Positions 20,438-29,787 of a DNA stretch of 64,000 bases are shown piece by piece; within the stretch, counting starts at the first letter, position 1, and each line of letters opens with the position of its first letter. The notes under the pieces are model-generated. The model had not been told where the DNA came from, did not search any database, and was given only the letters and a program-made list of their open reading frames with translations. This DNA is from Microbacterium sp. ACRRU. GTDB lineage: Bacteria > Actinomycetota > Actinomycetes > Actinomycetales > Microbacteriaceae. Location: contig NZ_JAKRNI010000007.1 in NCBI RefSeq assembly GCF_022346945.1, positions 33,213-97,212 of the forward strand, given 5' to 3'. The position numbers were made by a program, and so were the translations under genes.

Positions 20438-21229
20438 ATGCGCATCCTTGGACGCGGCACCACCACCCTCATCACCGGGGCATCGACCGGCATCGGGCGC
20501 GCCTTCGCGGAGCGCATCGCCGCCGACCGGGGCGATCTCGTCCTCGTCGCACGGAACGCGGATGCGCTCGCCGCCCTCGCGACCGAGCTACACGGACGGC
20601 ATGGCATCCGCGCCGTCCCTCTCGCGCACGATCTCGACGCGCCCGGCGCGGCGGCCGCCCTCGCCGACCGGCTGCGGGCCGAGGGACTGCAGATCGACGC
20701 GCTGATCAACAATGCGGGTCTCGGCATCCACGGCGATCTGACGACACAGCCGCTCCCTTCGCTCACGACCCAGATCACGGTCAACGTCACCAGCCTGACC
20801 GAGCTCACGGCACTCCTCCTTCCCGGGATGCTCGAGCGCCGACGCGGCGCGATCATCAACGTCGCCAGCACCGCCGCCTTCCAGCCCCTGCCTCACATGT
20901 CTGTGTACGGAGCCACGAAGGCGTACGTGCTCTCGTTCTCGCGGGCGCTGTGGCGCGAGACGCGCGGCACGGGCGTCGATGTGCTGGCCATCTGCCCCGG
21001 CGCGACCGCGACGCCGTTCTTCACCACCGCCGGAGACGACGCGTCGGTGGGGCCGCGCCGCACACCCGAGGGTGTCGTCGACAGTGCCCTGCGCGGACTC
21101 CGCCGGGGGCGTCCGACGGTCATCGACGGCACCGCGAACGCTCTCTCGTCGCGCCTCGCCGCGCGCCTTCCCGAGCGCGCGGTCCTCGCCATCGCCGAGC
21201 GCGCCATGCGGCCGACCACGCGCCGGTGA
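20438..21229 (+). CDS. short-chain dehydrogenase/reductase
   Basis: NAD(P)-dependent classical SDR of 263 residues. The cofactor motif TGASTGIG is at 13-20, NNAG at 91-94, and the catalytic Ser144, Tyr157 and Lys161 are in place (YGATKAY). VARN after the second strand suggests NADP preference. The last 25 residues are basic and hydrophobic, as in SDRs that touch membranes. A strong AAGGAG precedes the ATG by 5 nt. Regulation by the divergent TetR protein is likely; the substrate is unknown, with lipids or xenobiotic ketones both possible. Confidence 0.85.
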   Translation: MRILGRGTTTLITGASTGIGRAFAERIAADRGDLVLVARNADALAALATELHGRHGIRAVPLAHDLDAPGAAAALADRLRAEGLQIDALINNAGLGIHGDLTTQPLPSLTTQITVNVTSLTELTALLLPGMLERRRGAIINVASTAAFQPLPHMSVYGATKAYVLSFSRALWRETRGTGVDVLAICPGATATPFFTTAGDDASVGPRRTPEGVVDSALRGLRRGRPTVIDGTANALSSRLAARLPERAVLAIAERAMRPTTRR

Positions 21230-21333
21230 CCCCGTCCCGGAGTTCGCACGGCGCGGAGAGCGAACGCGCCCTCGGGAATTCTGCGCGGCCTGCCTACGCT
21301 GTGTGCTGAGGGCGCGGTGGAAGGCGGTGGGGA

Positions 21334-23071
21334 ATGGAAGGACTCGAAGTCACGGTCCTGCTCGGACTGGCGATCCTTCTGGGGACGGTGCTGGCCCCTC
21401 GGCTGCGGATCGCCACTCCCCTCGTTCTCCTCGTGATCGGCCTGGCCCTCGGCTTCGTGCCCGAGCTCCGGCAGATCGAGCTTCCCCCCGAGACCGTGCT
21501 GCTGCTGTTCCTTCCCGTGCTGCTCTTCCGCGAGGCGTGGACGACGTCGCTGCGCTCGGTGCGCCGATCGCTCCGGTACATCGTGCCGATGAGCACCCTG
21601 CTGGTCGTGGCATCCGCGTTCGCCGTCGCCGGCGTTGCGACCTGGATGGGCGTGCCGTGGGAGGCGGCGCTCGTGCTGGGGGCCGCTGTCGCTCCCCCGG
21701 ACGCCACCGCTGTTGCGGCCCTCAGACGTCTGCTCCCCGAACGCACGTTCATGAAGCTGAAAGCCGAGAGCCTCACCAACGACGGAACCGCCCTGGTCCT
21801 GTACTCGATCGCGGTGTCGCTTCTCGTCGGCGACCAGATCACGGCGTGGCAGATCACCGGCATGGTGCTCGTGTCGTATCTCGGCGGCGCTGTCGCCGGT
21901 GTCGCCGTCGCCGCCCTGGCGTACCTCGCCCTGCGTCGCATGGAATCGACGCTCACGATCAACCTCACGCTCGCGCTGGTGCCGTTCGTGTCCTTCCTCC
22001 TCGCCGAGATCGCCCACGCTTCGGGAGTGCTGGCGGTCGTGTTCGCGGGTCTGATCGTCGCGTGGATCTCCCCCCCGGATCACCACCGCCCTATCGCGGC
22101 GGTCGGCGGATGCCACGTGGCCCTCCGGCGTCTACCTGCTCAACGGCGCGCTCTTCGTGCTCATCGGGCTGGAGATCCAACTGGTGCTGCACGAGATCTC
22201 GCCGTCCGAGATCGGCACGCTGCTACTGATCACCGGGGCCGCGTGGATCGTGCTGGCGGTGGTGCGTTATCTGTTCCAATGGCTGTTCTCGCCGCTGTCA
22301 CGCCCGGCCGGGGGTTCGACCCGGTCGGTGCGCCACCGATCACGCGTGGTGAGTACCGTCGCGGGATTCCGCGGCGCCGTCTCCCTCGCCATCGCGCTCT
22401 CCGTTCCCCTCACCCTGGCCGACGGCTCGCCCGTGCCCGGCCGCGACGCCGTCGTCTTCATCACGGCCGGGGTGATCGTCCTGACCCTGCTCGTGCAGGG
22501 GCCGCTGCTGCCCGCCGTCATACGATGGGCGAAGCTGCCGACCGATGACGCCGCCGTCGAGGAGTTCGAGCTGGCGCAGCGGGCGATCTCCGGTGCCGCC
22601 CTCGCCGCGCTCGACGACCTCGCCGCCGAGCACGGCATCAGCGACGTGGTGCGGGACCGCGCGCGGCGGGAGGGCTATGAGCGGCTCGAACTGGCGAACG
22701 CGCGCGTCGTCGCGCGGCTGCGCGCCGAAGAACAGGAACGCGACGACGACACCGCTGCCGGTGACGACGACGCGGCCTCGCGCATGGGCCCGATCCCCCC
22801 GGGCGCGGACGGCGACACCGACGGGCAGCGTGCGGCGGGCCAACTGGAGATGCTGGCCGTGAGCGACGACATCGACCTGTCCCAGCGGTCGCCGCTGCTC
22901 CGCCACCGCGAGGCCACGCGCCTGCGGCTGGCCATCCTCGACCGCGAGCGCGAGGTCCTCCTCCGCCTGCGCCGCGAGGGCACGATCGACGATCTCGTCG
23001 CCCGGCGGATCCTCGGTGACCTCGACATCGAAGAGATCCGCGCCCGCGGGATCGAGAAGAGCGCCGACTGA
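21334..23071 (+). pseudogene. CPA1-type Na+/H+ antiporter, frameshifted at a C7 tract
   Basis: Two overlapping reading frames together encode one cation/proton antiporter. The 5' frame (21334 onwards) gives the first membrane segments, including LGAAVAPPDATAVAA and AESLTNDGTALVLY, the transport-site region. The family sequence then continues only in another frame, RITTALSRRSADATWPSGVYLLNGALF, IGLEIQ, GFRGAVSLAIALSVP and a long acidic tail to 23071. The break falls in seven Cs at 22070-22076; six would restore a 578-residue protein. As written the product stops at 22548 with a false tail. Recent mutation, phase variation or a sequencing error are all possible. Confidence 0.8.
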
Positions 23072-23097
23072 CCGCCTCGCCCCTGAGAGCGATCAGT

Positions 23098-23763
23098 TCA
23101 GCGACCCGGCTGCACGACTCCGCTCTCGTATGCGGCGATCACCAGCTGCGCGCGGTCGTGAGCGCCGAGCTTGAGCATCGTGTTCTTCACGTGGGTCTTG
23201 GCGGTGTGCGGCGAGATGAACAGCGCCGCGGCGATCTCGTCATTGGAGCGGCCCCGGCCCACGAGGTGCAGCACCTCGCGCTCGCGCTCGGTCAGGGCGT
23301 CGAGAGCGGGCGCCGGACGGGCGGACTCGGATGCCGTGCCGTGCACGTACCGCTCGATCAGCGCCCGGGTGGCCACCGGCGACAGCAGTGCGCCCCCGTC
23401 GTGCACCGTCCGCACGGCCTGCACGATGTCGTCCGGTTCGGCGCCCTTGCCGATGAAACCGCTCGCCCCGGCGCGAAGGGCCGCCACGACGTAGTCGTCC
23501 TCTTCGAACGTCGTGAGGATGAGCACGCGCGTCTCGGCGAGACCGGGGTCGCCGCAGATGCGCTCGGTGGCCTCGATCCCGTCCATTCGCGGCATCCGGA
23601 TGTCGCACACGACCACGTCCGGGTGGAGACGACGCGCGAGGTCGACGGCTTCCTCGCCGTCGGCGGCCTCGCCCACGACTTCCAACCCCGGGGCGGAGTC
23701 CAGCAGGTCACGGACGGCGACACGGATGAGCGCCTGATCGTCGGCGATGAGCACCGTGGTCAC
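23098..23763 (-). CDS. NarL/FixJ-family response regulator
   Basis: Two-component response regulator of 221 residues: receiver domain with phospho-acceptor Asp54 (VVCDIRMPRMDG), acidic pair in IADDQ and conserved Lys in FIGKGAEP, then a LuxR-type helix-turn-helix (LTEREREVLHLVGRGRSNDEIAAAL). The GTG start overlaps the stop of the sensor kinase gene (GTGA), so the pair is co-translated. The kinase-regulator pair is divergent from, and 130 bp away from, an ABC exporter operon, which is its likely target. Confidence 0.87.
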   Translation of the reverse strand: MTTVLIADDQALIRVAVRDLLDSAPGLEVVGEAADGEEAVDLARRLHPDVVVCDIRMPRMDGIEATERICGDPGLAETRVLILTTFEEDDYVVAALRAGASGFIGKGAEPDDIVQAVRTVHDGGALLSPVATRALIERYVHGTASESARPAPALDALTEREREVLHLVGRGRSNDEIAAALFISPHTAKTHVKNTMLKLGAHDRAQLVIAAYESGVVQPGR

Positions 23764-24980
23764 GCGGCACCTCCCGGAGTCACACGCATAGCGCCCGCCG
23801 CCGGCGCGAGAGGAAGTCGCGCGGCGAGACGGAACCCGCCCGGCCCGGGGCCGGCCTCCAGGACACCGCCGACCGAATCGACGCGCTCGCGCAGGCCGAC
23901 GAGACCGAATCCGGACGGCGGCAGCTCCGACGCCGGCGCCACCCGATCGACCGGGTTGGTCACGACCACCTCGAGCTCGTCGCCGTCGCGCCGCAAGAGC
24001 ACGTGCACCCGACGAGCCGTTCCGTGTTTGAGGGCGTTGGTCATCCCCTCCTGCACGACGCGGTAGGCCACGATGTCCACGCTCAGAGGCAGGTCCTCCG
24101 CCGCGGACGGGAGGCCGAGCTCGTCCCGCACGACCGCCTCCCACCCGGCGACGCGCACCGATTCGACCATGTCGGCCAGCCGGGCGAGGCCCGGTTGCGT
24201 GCGGCTGTCGGCCTCGTCGGGTGTGCGCAGGAGAGTGAGCATCGAGCCGATCTCGCCGAGCACCTCGCGGGACGCGGTGCGGATGGTCGCGAGAGCCTCG
24301 CGGGCGCGCTCGGGGCGCGTGTCGAGCGCCGAAGAGGCGACCCCGGCGTTCAGGCTGATGACCGAGATCTGGTGCGCCACCGCGTCGTGGAGATCCCGCG
24401 CGATGCGCAGGCGCTCCTCGGTCACACGTCGGCGCGCCTCGGCGTCGCGCGTCTGCTCGGCGCGCCGGGCGCGTTCGATCACCGCGCGGACATAGGCGCG
24501 GCGGGAGCGCGCGGCATCCCCCAGGGCTCCGGCGAGCGCGGCGGTGAGCCCGACCTGGAGGAACCGGGTGTCCATGCCCGTGGTGACCGACACCACGATG
24601 CTTCCGCCCGTGAGGACGGCGACGGCCGCGATCCCCACCGGAACCGCCGCGCGCCGTTCGAGCCGCGACGCGACACCGTACGAGGCGATGGCGATGGCGA
24701 CCGCGGCGCCCGGCACGAGCGTGCCGAGAGCGAGGGCGGCGAGGTACAGCGCGATGCAGACCGCGAGGACAATGCGCGGCAGGCGGCGCCGCAGGAGCAG
24801 CACACCCGCCGGCAGAAGAGCGAGGGCGTACACGAGCGGACTCGAGGGCCGAAGCTCGGGGAACGGCACGGGGGCGAAGACCGGCACGATCACGAGCACG
24901 GCGATGACGGCATCCCGTACCCCGCTCGGCACGGGCGGCAGGGGATGCGGCGCCGCGTCGGGAGTCGGAGCGTCTCGCAT
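23760..24980 (-). CDS. sensor histidine kinase (HisKA_3/NarX type)
   Basis: Membrane sensor kinase of 406 residues. About five hydrophobic segments occupy residues 20-155, with no large extracellular loop, so it probably senses something in or near the membrane. The HisKA_3 motif RIARDLHDAVAHQIS places the phosphorylated His at 198. A HATPase domain follows (VVQEGMTNALKHG, then SGFGLVGLRERV). This membrane-sensor form commonly governs ABC exporters for peptides or cell-envelope stress. ATG at 24980 is chosen because upstream residues are not membrane-like. Confidence 0.85.
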   Translation of the reverse strand: MRDAPTPDAAPHPLPPVPSGVRDAVIAVLVIVPVFAPVPFPELRPSSPLVYALALLPAGVLLLRRRLPRIVLAVCIALYLAALALGTLVPGAAVAIAIASYGVASRLERRAAVPVGIAAVAVLTGGSIVVSVTTGMDTRFLQVGLTAALAGALGDAARSRRAYVRAVIERARRAEQTRDAEARRRVTEERLRIARDLHDAVAHQISVISLNAGVASSALDTRPERAREALATIRTASREVLGEIGSMLTLLRTPDEADSRTQPGLARLADMVESVRVAGWEAVVRDELGLPSAAEDLPLSVDIVAYRVVQEGMTNALKHGTARRVHVLLRRDGDELEVVVTNPVDRVAPASELPPSGFGLVGLRERVDSVGGVLEAGPGPGGFRLAARLPLAPAAGAMRVTPGGAA

Positions 24981-25111
24981 CGTCCTAGTCTGACGTCCCG
25001 CCGACCGCGGGGCCATCGCCGTGCGGGGGCAGACGCAGATCCCCCCACGGGGGTAGGCGTTCACCCCGCCCGAGCGACGCGGAAGGCGGCGCGGGTGGCG
25101 ACAGTGAGACC

Positions 25112-25819
25112 ATGACACCCGAAACGCCCCCACCCCTCCTCTCGGTCGTCGACCTGCACAAGTCCTACGGCCGCGGCTCGGCCCGCTTCGACGCCCTGCG
25201 CGGAGTCTCGCTCGACATCCGACGCGGCGAGAGCCTCGCCATCGTCGGCAAGAGCGGCTCCGGCAAGTCCACGCTGATGCACCTGCTGGCCCTCATGGAC
25301 GCCCCGTCCAGCGGCACGGTCTCCCTCGACGGAACGGATGCCGCGACCCTCCGCGGCCGGCACCTGAACCGGACGCGCAACAAGACGTTCGGGTTCGTGT
25401 TCCAGCAGTTCTTCCTCACCCCGACCGCCTCGGTCCTCGAGAACGTCGTCCTCCCGCTCAAGATCGCGGGGGTCGGACGCGCCGAGCGCCGTCGCCGCGG
25501 CATGGCCGCGCTCGCGGAGCTCGACATGCAGGACAAGGCCAAGAACAAGGCCACGGCCCTCTCGGGCGGTCAGAAGCAGCGCGCCGTCATCGCGCGCGCT
25601 TTGGTCAACGACCCCCAGGTGATCTTCGCCGACGAACCCACCGGCAACCTCGACTCCGCCACGGGCGCCGTCGTCGAAGACATCCTGTTCCGCCTCAACC
25701 GCGAACACGGCATCACCCTGATCGTCGTCACTCATGACGACGATCTCGCGGCACGGTGCGACCGCCGCATCCAGATCCGCGACGGCGTGATCGTCGCCGA
25801 GGAGGGCCGGGCAGCATGA
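25112..25819 (+). CDS. ABC transporter ATP-binding protein (LolD/MacB type)
   Basis: ATPase of 235 residues with Walker A VGKSGSGKST at 45-54, Q-loop in FVFQQFFLTP, signature LSGGQKQR near 149, Walker B VIFADEPTGNLDS and His switch VVTHDDD. The DEPTGNLDS form is typical of MacB/LolD-like ATPases that drive FtsX-type permeases for lipoproteins, peptides or drugs. Its stop overlaps the permease ATG (25816). The divergent two-component genes suggest induction by an envelope or antibiotic signal. Confidence 0.88.
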   Translation: MTPETPPPLLSVVDLHKSYGRGSARFDALRGVSLDIRRGESLAIVGKSGSGKSTLMHLLALMDAPSSGTVSLDGTDAATLRGRHLNRTRNKTFGFVFQQFFLTPTASVLENVVLPLKIAGVGRAERRRRGMAALAELDMQDKAKNKATALSGGQKQRAVIARALVNDPQVIFADEPTGNLDSATGAVVEDILFRLNREHGITLIVVTHDDDLAARCDRRIQIRDGVIVAEEGRAA

Positions 25820-27120
25820 AGACCACAGACCTCGTCTCCTCCGCCTTCGCGAACACGTTCCGGTCGAAGACGCGCACGATCCTGACCGTCCTCGCGATCT
25901 TCGTCGGCGCCTTCACCCTGACCATCACGAACGGTCTGGGTACCGGCATCAACCGCTTCATCGACGACACCGTCGCCTCGATCGGCGCCTCGAACGTGCT
26001 CACGGTGTCGAAGTCGTCGGCCGCGGGAGCGGCATCCACGGGTCCGCAGAAGTACGACCCGGATGCCATCGCGACGGCGCCGACCGACCCCGGACGCCCC
26101 GGCGCGGTCAACCAGGTGTCCGCCCTGACCGACGAGGACATCACGGCCATCGCCGACATTCCCGGTGTCGAGGAGGTCACCCCCGTACGATCCGTGACGA
26201 TCGATTACGTCCAGTACGGGGACGGCCAGCGCTACGTCGCGACCGCGGGCGGTCTGATCACAGGCCAGACCCCGCAGCTTTCGGCGGGTGCGGCGCCCGA
26301 CGACGATGCCTCCGCGCGGGAGGTGGCTCTGCCGGCTTCTCTCGTCGAGCCTCTCGGTTTCGCTGATGACGCCGACGCCGTGGGGAAGACGGTGACGATC
26401 GCCGTGACCGATCCGGTCCGAACGCAGCACCTGGTGGAGGCCACGGTGACCGGCGTGACCGAGGAGGCTTTCGCCTCGACGGTGGCGCTGACGAACAACA
26501 CCGCTCTGCAGGACGCGTTGTTCGACGCGCAGAACACCGGTGTCCCCGCTGACCAGCTGGACCGGTATGCCAGCGCGAGCGCTCAGGTGTCGCCGGCCGC
26601 AACGCCGGAGCAGATCGACGAGGTCACGGCCGCCCTCGAGGACGCCGGCTACACCGGCCGTACCGTCGCCGACCAGCTCGGAACGTTCAAGGCGGTCATC
26701 GATGGGATCGTGCTGGTGCTCAACGCTTTCGCGGTCATCGCGCTGCTGGCCGCGAGCTTCGGCATCGTCAACACGCTGCTGATGTCCGTGCAGGAACGCA
26801 CCAGGGAGATCGGCCTCATGAAGGCGATGGGGATGGGGAGCGGGCGGATCTTCTCGCTGTTCAGCCTCGAGGCGGTCGTGCTCGGTCTGCTGGGGAGCGT
26901 CGTCGGCGCGGTCGTGGCGATCGGCGTAGGAACGGCGGTGAGTGCTCAGCTCACCGAGACTCTGTTCAGCGACCTTCCGGGCCTCCAGCTCATCGCGTTC
27001 GATCCGGCGTCGATCGTCGTGACGTCGCTGGCGATCATGGGCATCGCCTTCCTCGCCGGGAGCCTGCCGGCCGCGCGAGCGGCACGGGCGGACCCGGTGG
27101 AGTCGCTGCGATACGAGTAG
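25816..27120 (+). CDS. FtsX-type ABC transporter permease (MacB-like)
   Basis: Permease of 434 residues with the MacB arrangement: one membrane segment near the N-terminus (TILTVLAIFVGAFTLTITNG), a large extracytoplasmic domain of about 230 residues, and three C-terminal segments including FAVIALLAASFGIVNTLLMSV followed by QERTREIGLMKAMG. Such proteins use ATP hydrolysis in the cytosol to move the outer domain mechanically. It forms a transporter with the ATPase whose stop it overlaps. The C-terminal PAARAARADPVESLRYE is a family hallmark. A bidirectional hairpin follows. Confidence 0.87.
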   Translation: MKTTDLVSSAFANTFRSKTRTILTVLAIFVGAFTLTITNGLGTGINRFIDDTVASIGASNVLTVSKSSAAGAASTGPQKYDPDAIATAPTDPGRPGAVNQVSALTDEDITAIADIPGVEEVTPVRSVTIDYVQYGDGQRYVATAGGLITGQTPQLSAGAAPDDDASAREVALPASLVEPLGFADDADAVGKTVTIAVTDPVRTQHLVEATVTGVTEEAFASTVALTNNTALQDALFDAQNTGVPADQLDRYASASAQVSPAATPEQIDEVTAALEDAGYTGRTVADQLGTFKAVIDGIVLVLNAFAVIALLAASFGIVNTLLMSVQERTREIGLMKAMGMGSGRIFSLFSLEAVVLGLLGSVVGAVVAIGVGTAVSAQLTETLFSDLPGLQLIAFDPASIVVTSLAIMGIAFLAGSLPAARAARADPVESLRYE

Positions 27121-27127
27121 ACCCGAC

Positions 27128-27156
27128 GGGGCGCGGAGCAACGGTCTCCGCGCCCC
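27128..27156. terminator. bidirectional terminator between convergent genes
   Basis: Perfect 11-bp stem GGGGCGCGGAG (27128-27138) with its complement at 27146-27156 and a 7-nt loop, placed 7 nt after the permease stop and 3 nt after the convergent AroE-like gene ends. Confidence 0.75.
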
Positions 27157-27159
27157 GCC

Positions 27160-27972
27160 TTAAGCGCGCGAATGCGCGGACGCCCGCGCGATCTGGTCCG
27201 CCGTCGGGGTTACCCCGGTGTAGCGCGCGAACTGGCCCGCCGCCTGCAACGCGATGATCTCCGCGCCGGTGATGACGTCCTTCCCCGCGGCGCGCGCGGC
27301 CCGAATGAGCGGCGTCTCTGCCGGAAAGGCCACCACATCGAAGACCGTGCGGGCCGCATCGACCTGCGCGGGAGAGAACGCCAGGGCATCGGCATCCGCT
27401 CCGTTCATTCCGAGCGGCGTGACGTTGACGATGATCGACGCCCCCGGTGCGGGATCGTCGGCGATCCACCGGAAGCCGTACGCCTCGGCGAGCGCGGGCC
27501 CGGCCTCGGTGTTGCGCGCGAGCACCGTGACGTCGGCGAAGCCGGCTCCGTGGAACGCCGCCACCACGGCCTTGGCCATGCCGCCCGAACCGCGAACGAG
27601 CACGGATGCCGTCGGGTCGAGGCGATGACTGTCGATGACGCTCGCGATGGCTTCGTAGTCGGTGTTCGAGGCCGTGAGCACGCCGCCGTCGTTGACGATC
27701 GTGTTGATCGACCCGATCGCCGCGGCGGAGGGCTCGATGTGGTCCACGAGCGGAATCACCGCCTCCTTGAAGGGCATGGACACCGAGCAGCCCCGGATGC
27801 CGAGGGCTCGGACACCGCCGATGGCGGCGACGATATCGGTCGTGGTGAATGCCTTGTAGACGAAGTCGAGGTCGAGCTCGGCGTAGAGGAAGTTATGGAA
27901 CCGGGTGCCGATGTTGGAGGGGCGCCCCGCCAGAGAGATGCAGAGGACGGTGTCTTTGCTCAATTCGGGCAT
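27160..27972 (-). CDS. AroE-like shikimate dehydrogenase family protein
   Basis: NAD(P)-dependent oxidoreductase of 270 residues with the AroE two-domain fold. The catalytic Lys69 (MPFKEAV) and Asp105 (SNTDYEA) are present, as are Asn90 and the nucleotide motif RGSGGMAKAV. The substrate-binding S-x-S motif near the N-terminus is not: the segment reads GRPSNIGTRFHN. That suggests a different polyol or carboxylate ligand from shikimate itself. The ATG at 27972 was preferred to an upstream one because AAAGGAA precedes it. No other aromatic-pathway genes adjoin it, so a housekeeping AroE probably lies elsewhere. Confidence 0.8.
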   Translation of the reverse strand: MPELSKDTVLCISLAGRPSNIGTRFHNFLYAELDLDFVYKAFTTTDIVAAIGGVRALGIRGCSVSMPFKEAVIPLVDHIEPSAAAIGSINTIVNDGGVLTASNTDYEAIASVIDSHRLDPTASVLVRGSGGMAKAVVAAFHGAGFADVTVLARNTEAGPALAEAYGFRWIADDPAPGASIIVNVTPLGMNGADADALAFSPAQVDAARTVFDVVAFPAETPLIRAARAAGKDVITGAEIIALQAAGQFARYTGVTPTADQIARASAHSRA

Positions 27973-28094
27973 GGCGGGACGGTTCCTTTCAGGCAAGCGG
28001 AATGCCCATGCTACGGCGGGCCCGGCTGCCGTTCCGGGGTCGCGAGGGCGCCGCAGCCTCGCGGGAGTCCGAGCACCCTCCGACGGGACGGGAC

Positions 28095-28165
28095 GGGGCA
28101 GGGCGAAGCGGGGCAGGGCGAGATCAGCGCCTGCCGGGACGACTCGGGGCAGGGCGAAGCGGGGC
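28095..28165. repeat. 20-bp direct repeat
   Basis: GGGGCAGGGCGAAGCGGGGC occurs at 28095-28114 and again at 28146-28165, embedded in a G-rich stretch of related short repeats. It lies in the roughly 225-bp gap between the AroE-like and DUF222/HNH genes. No function is evident. Confidence 0.6.
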
Positions 28166-28199
28166 GGAGCAGATTGGCCGGATGAGGACGCGACGGAAC

Positions 28200-29618
28200 T
28201 CAGAACGGAGCGGATTCAGCACGGGGCGGGGGTGACGGATCGGCGACGAACCGCACGGCCGGCGAGTACGGGAGCGGTTCATCGACGTAGACCCTTCCCG
28301 TCGGCGAGGTCCACTCGAGCACTCCCCCGGTGAGCTGTCTCACCCGCCATCGGGTGAACTGTTTCTGCGTGTGGTGCCTCTGACAGAGGTGGCTGAGGTT
28401 GCCGACGGCGGTCGGGCCGCCGAGCGCGGCGTCGTGGGTGTGATCGACCTCGCACCGGACGGCGGGAGCGGTGCATCCGGGCCACCGGCAGTGCCGGTCG
28501 CGGGCGCGCAGGTGGCGGTCGATCGCGGCGGTGCGCTGATACGTGTCGACGTGCAGCACCGCTCCGGTGACCGGGTGTGTGATGACGCGATCCCACGGCA
28601 CCGACGTCGAGTCGGCGATCGCCCGCGCGGTCTCCGCCCCGATGGGACCGTGCCCGACGAGTGTGGCGGGGTCGAGGTTCTCGCCCTGGGTCTGGAGCAT
28701 GGTCAGGGCCGGGACCACGACTTGCACTCGCGCTCGAATGGCCCCCAGCGTGCCGGGGCCGTCATCGCGGCGGGTCGGATCGGCCTCGGGTGCCGCCGTG
28801 AGCAGGAGGTCGGCGAGGATGTCGGCGCGCACCTGGTCGACGGTGCGCACGTCGACGCCGTCGGGCGCCTCACCCCCCGGGGGCACGACCGCCCCGTCGC
28901 CGACGGCTGTACCGGTCTCCTGGCGAGCACCCTCCCGCGGCGTCGGCACCGGGGCCGCGGGAGTCCGAGAATCGATGAGCGCGCGGCTCTGCTGGGTCAG
29001 ACGGTCGTAGATTCCCTGCGCCAACACGGCCGGCAGGGTCGCGATGAGGTCGGACATCCCGTTCTCGCCCGGCACCACTCTCACGTTCCGCGTTGCGCGT
29101 CCCGCCCGGTGCCGCTCGCTGATCGTCGTCGGTTGCAGCCGTTCGGCCAAGGATGCGAGACGGGTCCGCAGACGTCCGGGGCTGAGGCCCTCGGCAGTGG
29201 CGACGGCGAGCACATCGAACTCGCCGCGCTTCTCTGCGGGCACCGGGCGGCCGGCATCCACGATCGCGCCCACGTGCGCGCGAGATATCGCCCCCGCCTC
29301 CCACGCGGCGAGCGTCGCCGGGTAATCGTCGACGAGCTCGACCGCGCGGCCGATCTGCGCCTGCACAGAGCGATCCGAGAGGTGCTCAGCCGCAGCGATC
29401 TCGGATGCCACCTCGCGCAACGCCATCTCTGCGGCTTTCGACGACGCGCGCTGACCGGCCATCGCGGAGAACGCGAGATGCCCGGCGCGAGCCAGTGCGC
29501 GAACCCGGCGAGCCTCGGCGGCGGCCAGCTCGGCGTCAGCCACGAGCATCTCGCTCAGCACCGACGCGAGGTCGTCGTCGCCGCCGCGGAATGGCGGCTC
29601 GGGGTTCGCGAAGTGCAT
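28200..29618 (-). CDS. DUF222 domain HNH endonuclease-like protein
   Basis: Protein of 472 residues in the actinobacterial DUF222-HNH family: a helical DUF222 region over roughly residues 30-250, a variable Pro/Ala/Gly-rich insertion, then an HNH domain with zinc-type cysteines CRWPGCTAP, the histidine pair CEVDHTHD and a final LCQRHHTQK. The HNH residues are intact. Members occur in many copies per genome in Microbacteriaceae and are suspected to be mobile or selfish genes, but their activity is not established. No intron or inverted repeats border it here. Confidence 0.84.
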   Translation of the reverse strand: MHFANPEPPFRGGDDDLASVLSEMLVADAELAAAEARRVRALARAGHLAFSAMAGQRASSKAAEMALREVASEIAAAEHLSDRSVQAQIGRAVELVDDYPATLAAWEAGAISRAHVGAIVDAGRPVPAEKRGEFDVLAVATAEGLSPGRLRTRLASLAERLQPTTISERHRAGRATRNVRVVPGENGMSDLIATLPAVLAQGIYDRLTQQSRALIDSRTPAAPVPTPREGARQETGTAVGDGAVVPPGGEAPDGVDVRTVDQVRADILADLLLTAAPEADPTRRDDGPGTLGAIRARVQVVVPALTMLQTQGENLDPATLVGHGPIGAETARAIADSTSVPWDRVITHPVTGAVLHVDTYQRTAAIDRHLRARDRHCRWPGCTAPAVRCEVDHTHDAALGGPTAVGNLSHLCQRHHTQKQFTRWRVRQLTGGVLEWTSPTGRVYVDEPLPYSPAVRFVADPSPPPRAESAPF

Positions 29619-29740
29619 GTCTGCATGCTAGCGAGGGCCTCCGACATTTCCGGCGCTCGAGGGGGCGAACGGGGACAACCCCCGAGTTCAACCGCTTGGG
29701 GAGGAGAGGCGCAGCCGAACCGCGCCGGTGACCGCCCCGC

Positions 29741-29775
29741 GCTCTCCCGGCATCCGCGTCCACTCCCGGGAGAGC
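29741..29775 (-). terminator. hairpin terminator after the AraC-family gene
   Basis: Ten-base stem GCTCTCCCGG (29741-29750) with its complement at 29766-29775 and a 15-nt loop, 12 nt beyond the end of the AraC-type gene. Confidence 0.6.
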
Positions 29776-29787
29776 GATCTCGGCCGG

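Noticed and set aside
19693..20440. A hidden or degraded jetD downstream of jetC
   Set aside because: The only frames of size are the well-supported tetR and SDR genes; no TOPRIM-like acidic motifs or remnants of DUF2220 were seen.
28081..28190. G-rich repeats as a CRISPR-like or minisatellite array
   Set aside because: Only one 20-bp pair and irregular shorter copies, no regular spacers; not CRISPR.
28200..29618. HNH gene as part of a restriction or defence island
   Set aside because: DUF222-HNH proteins are multicopy in this group of bacteria and no methylase or other defence gene adjoins it.
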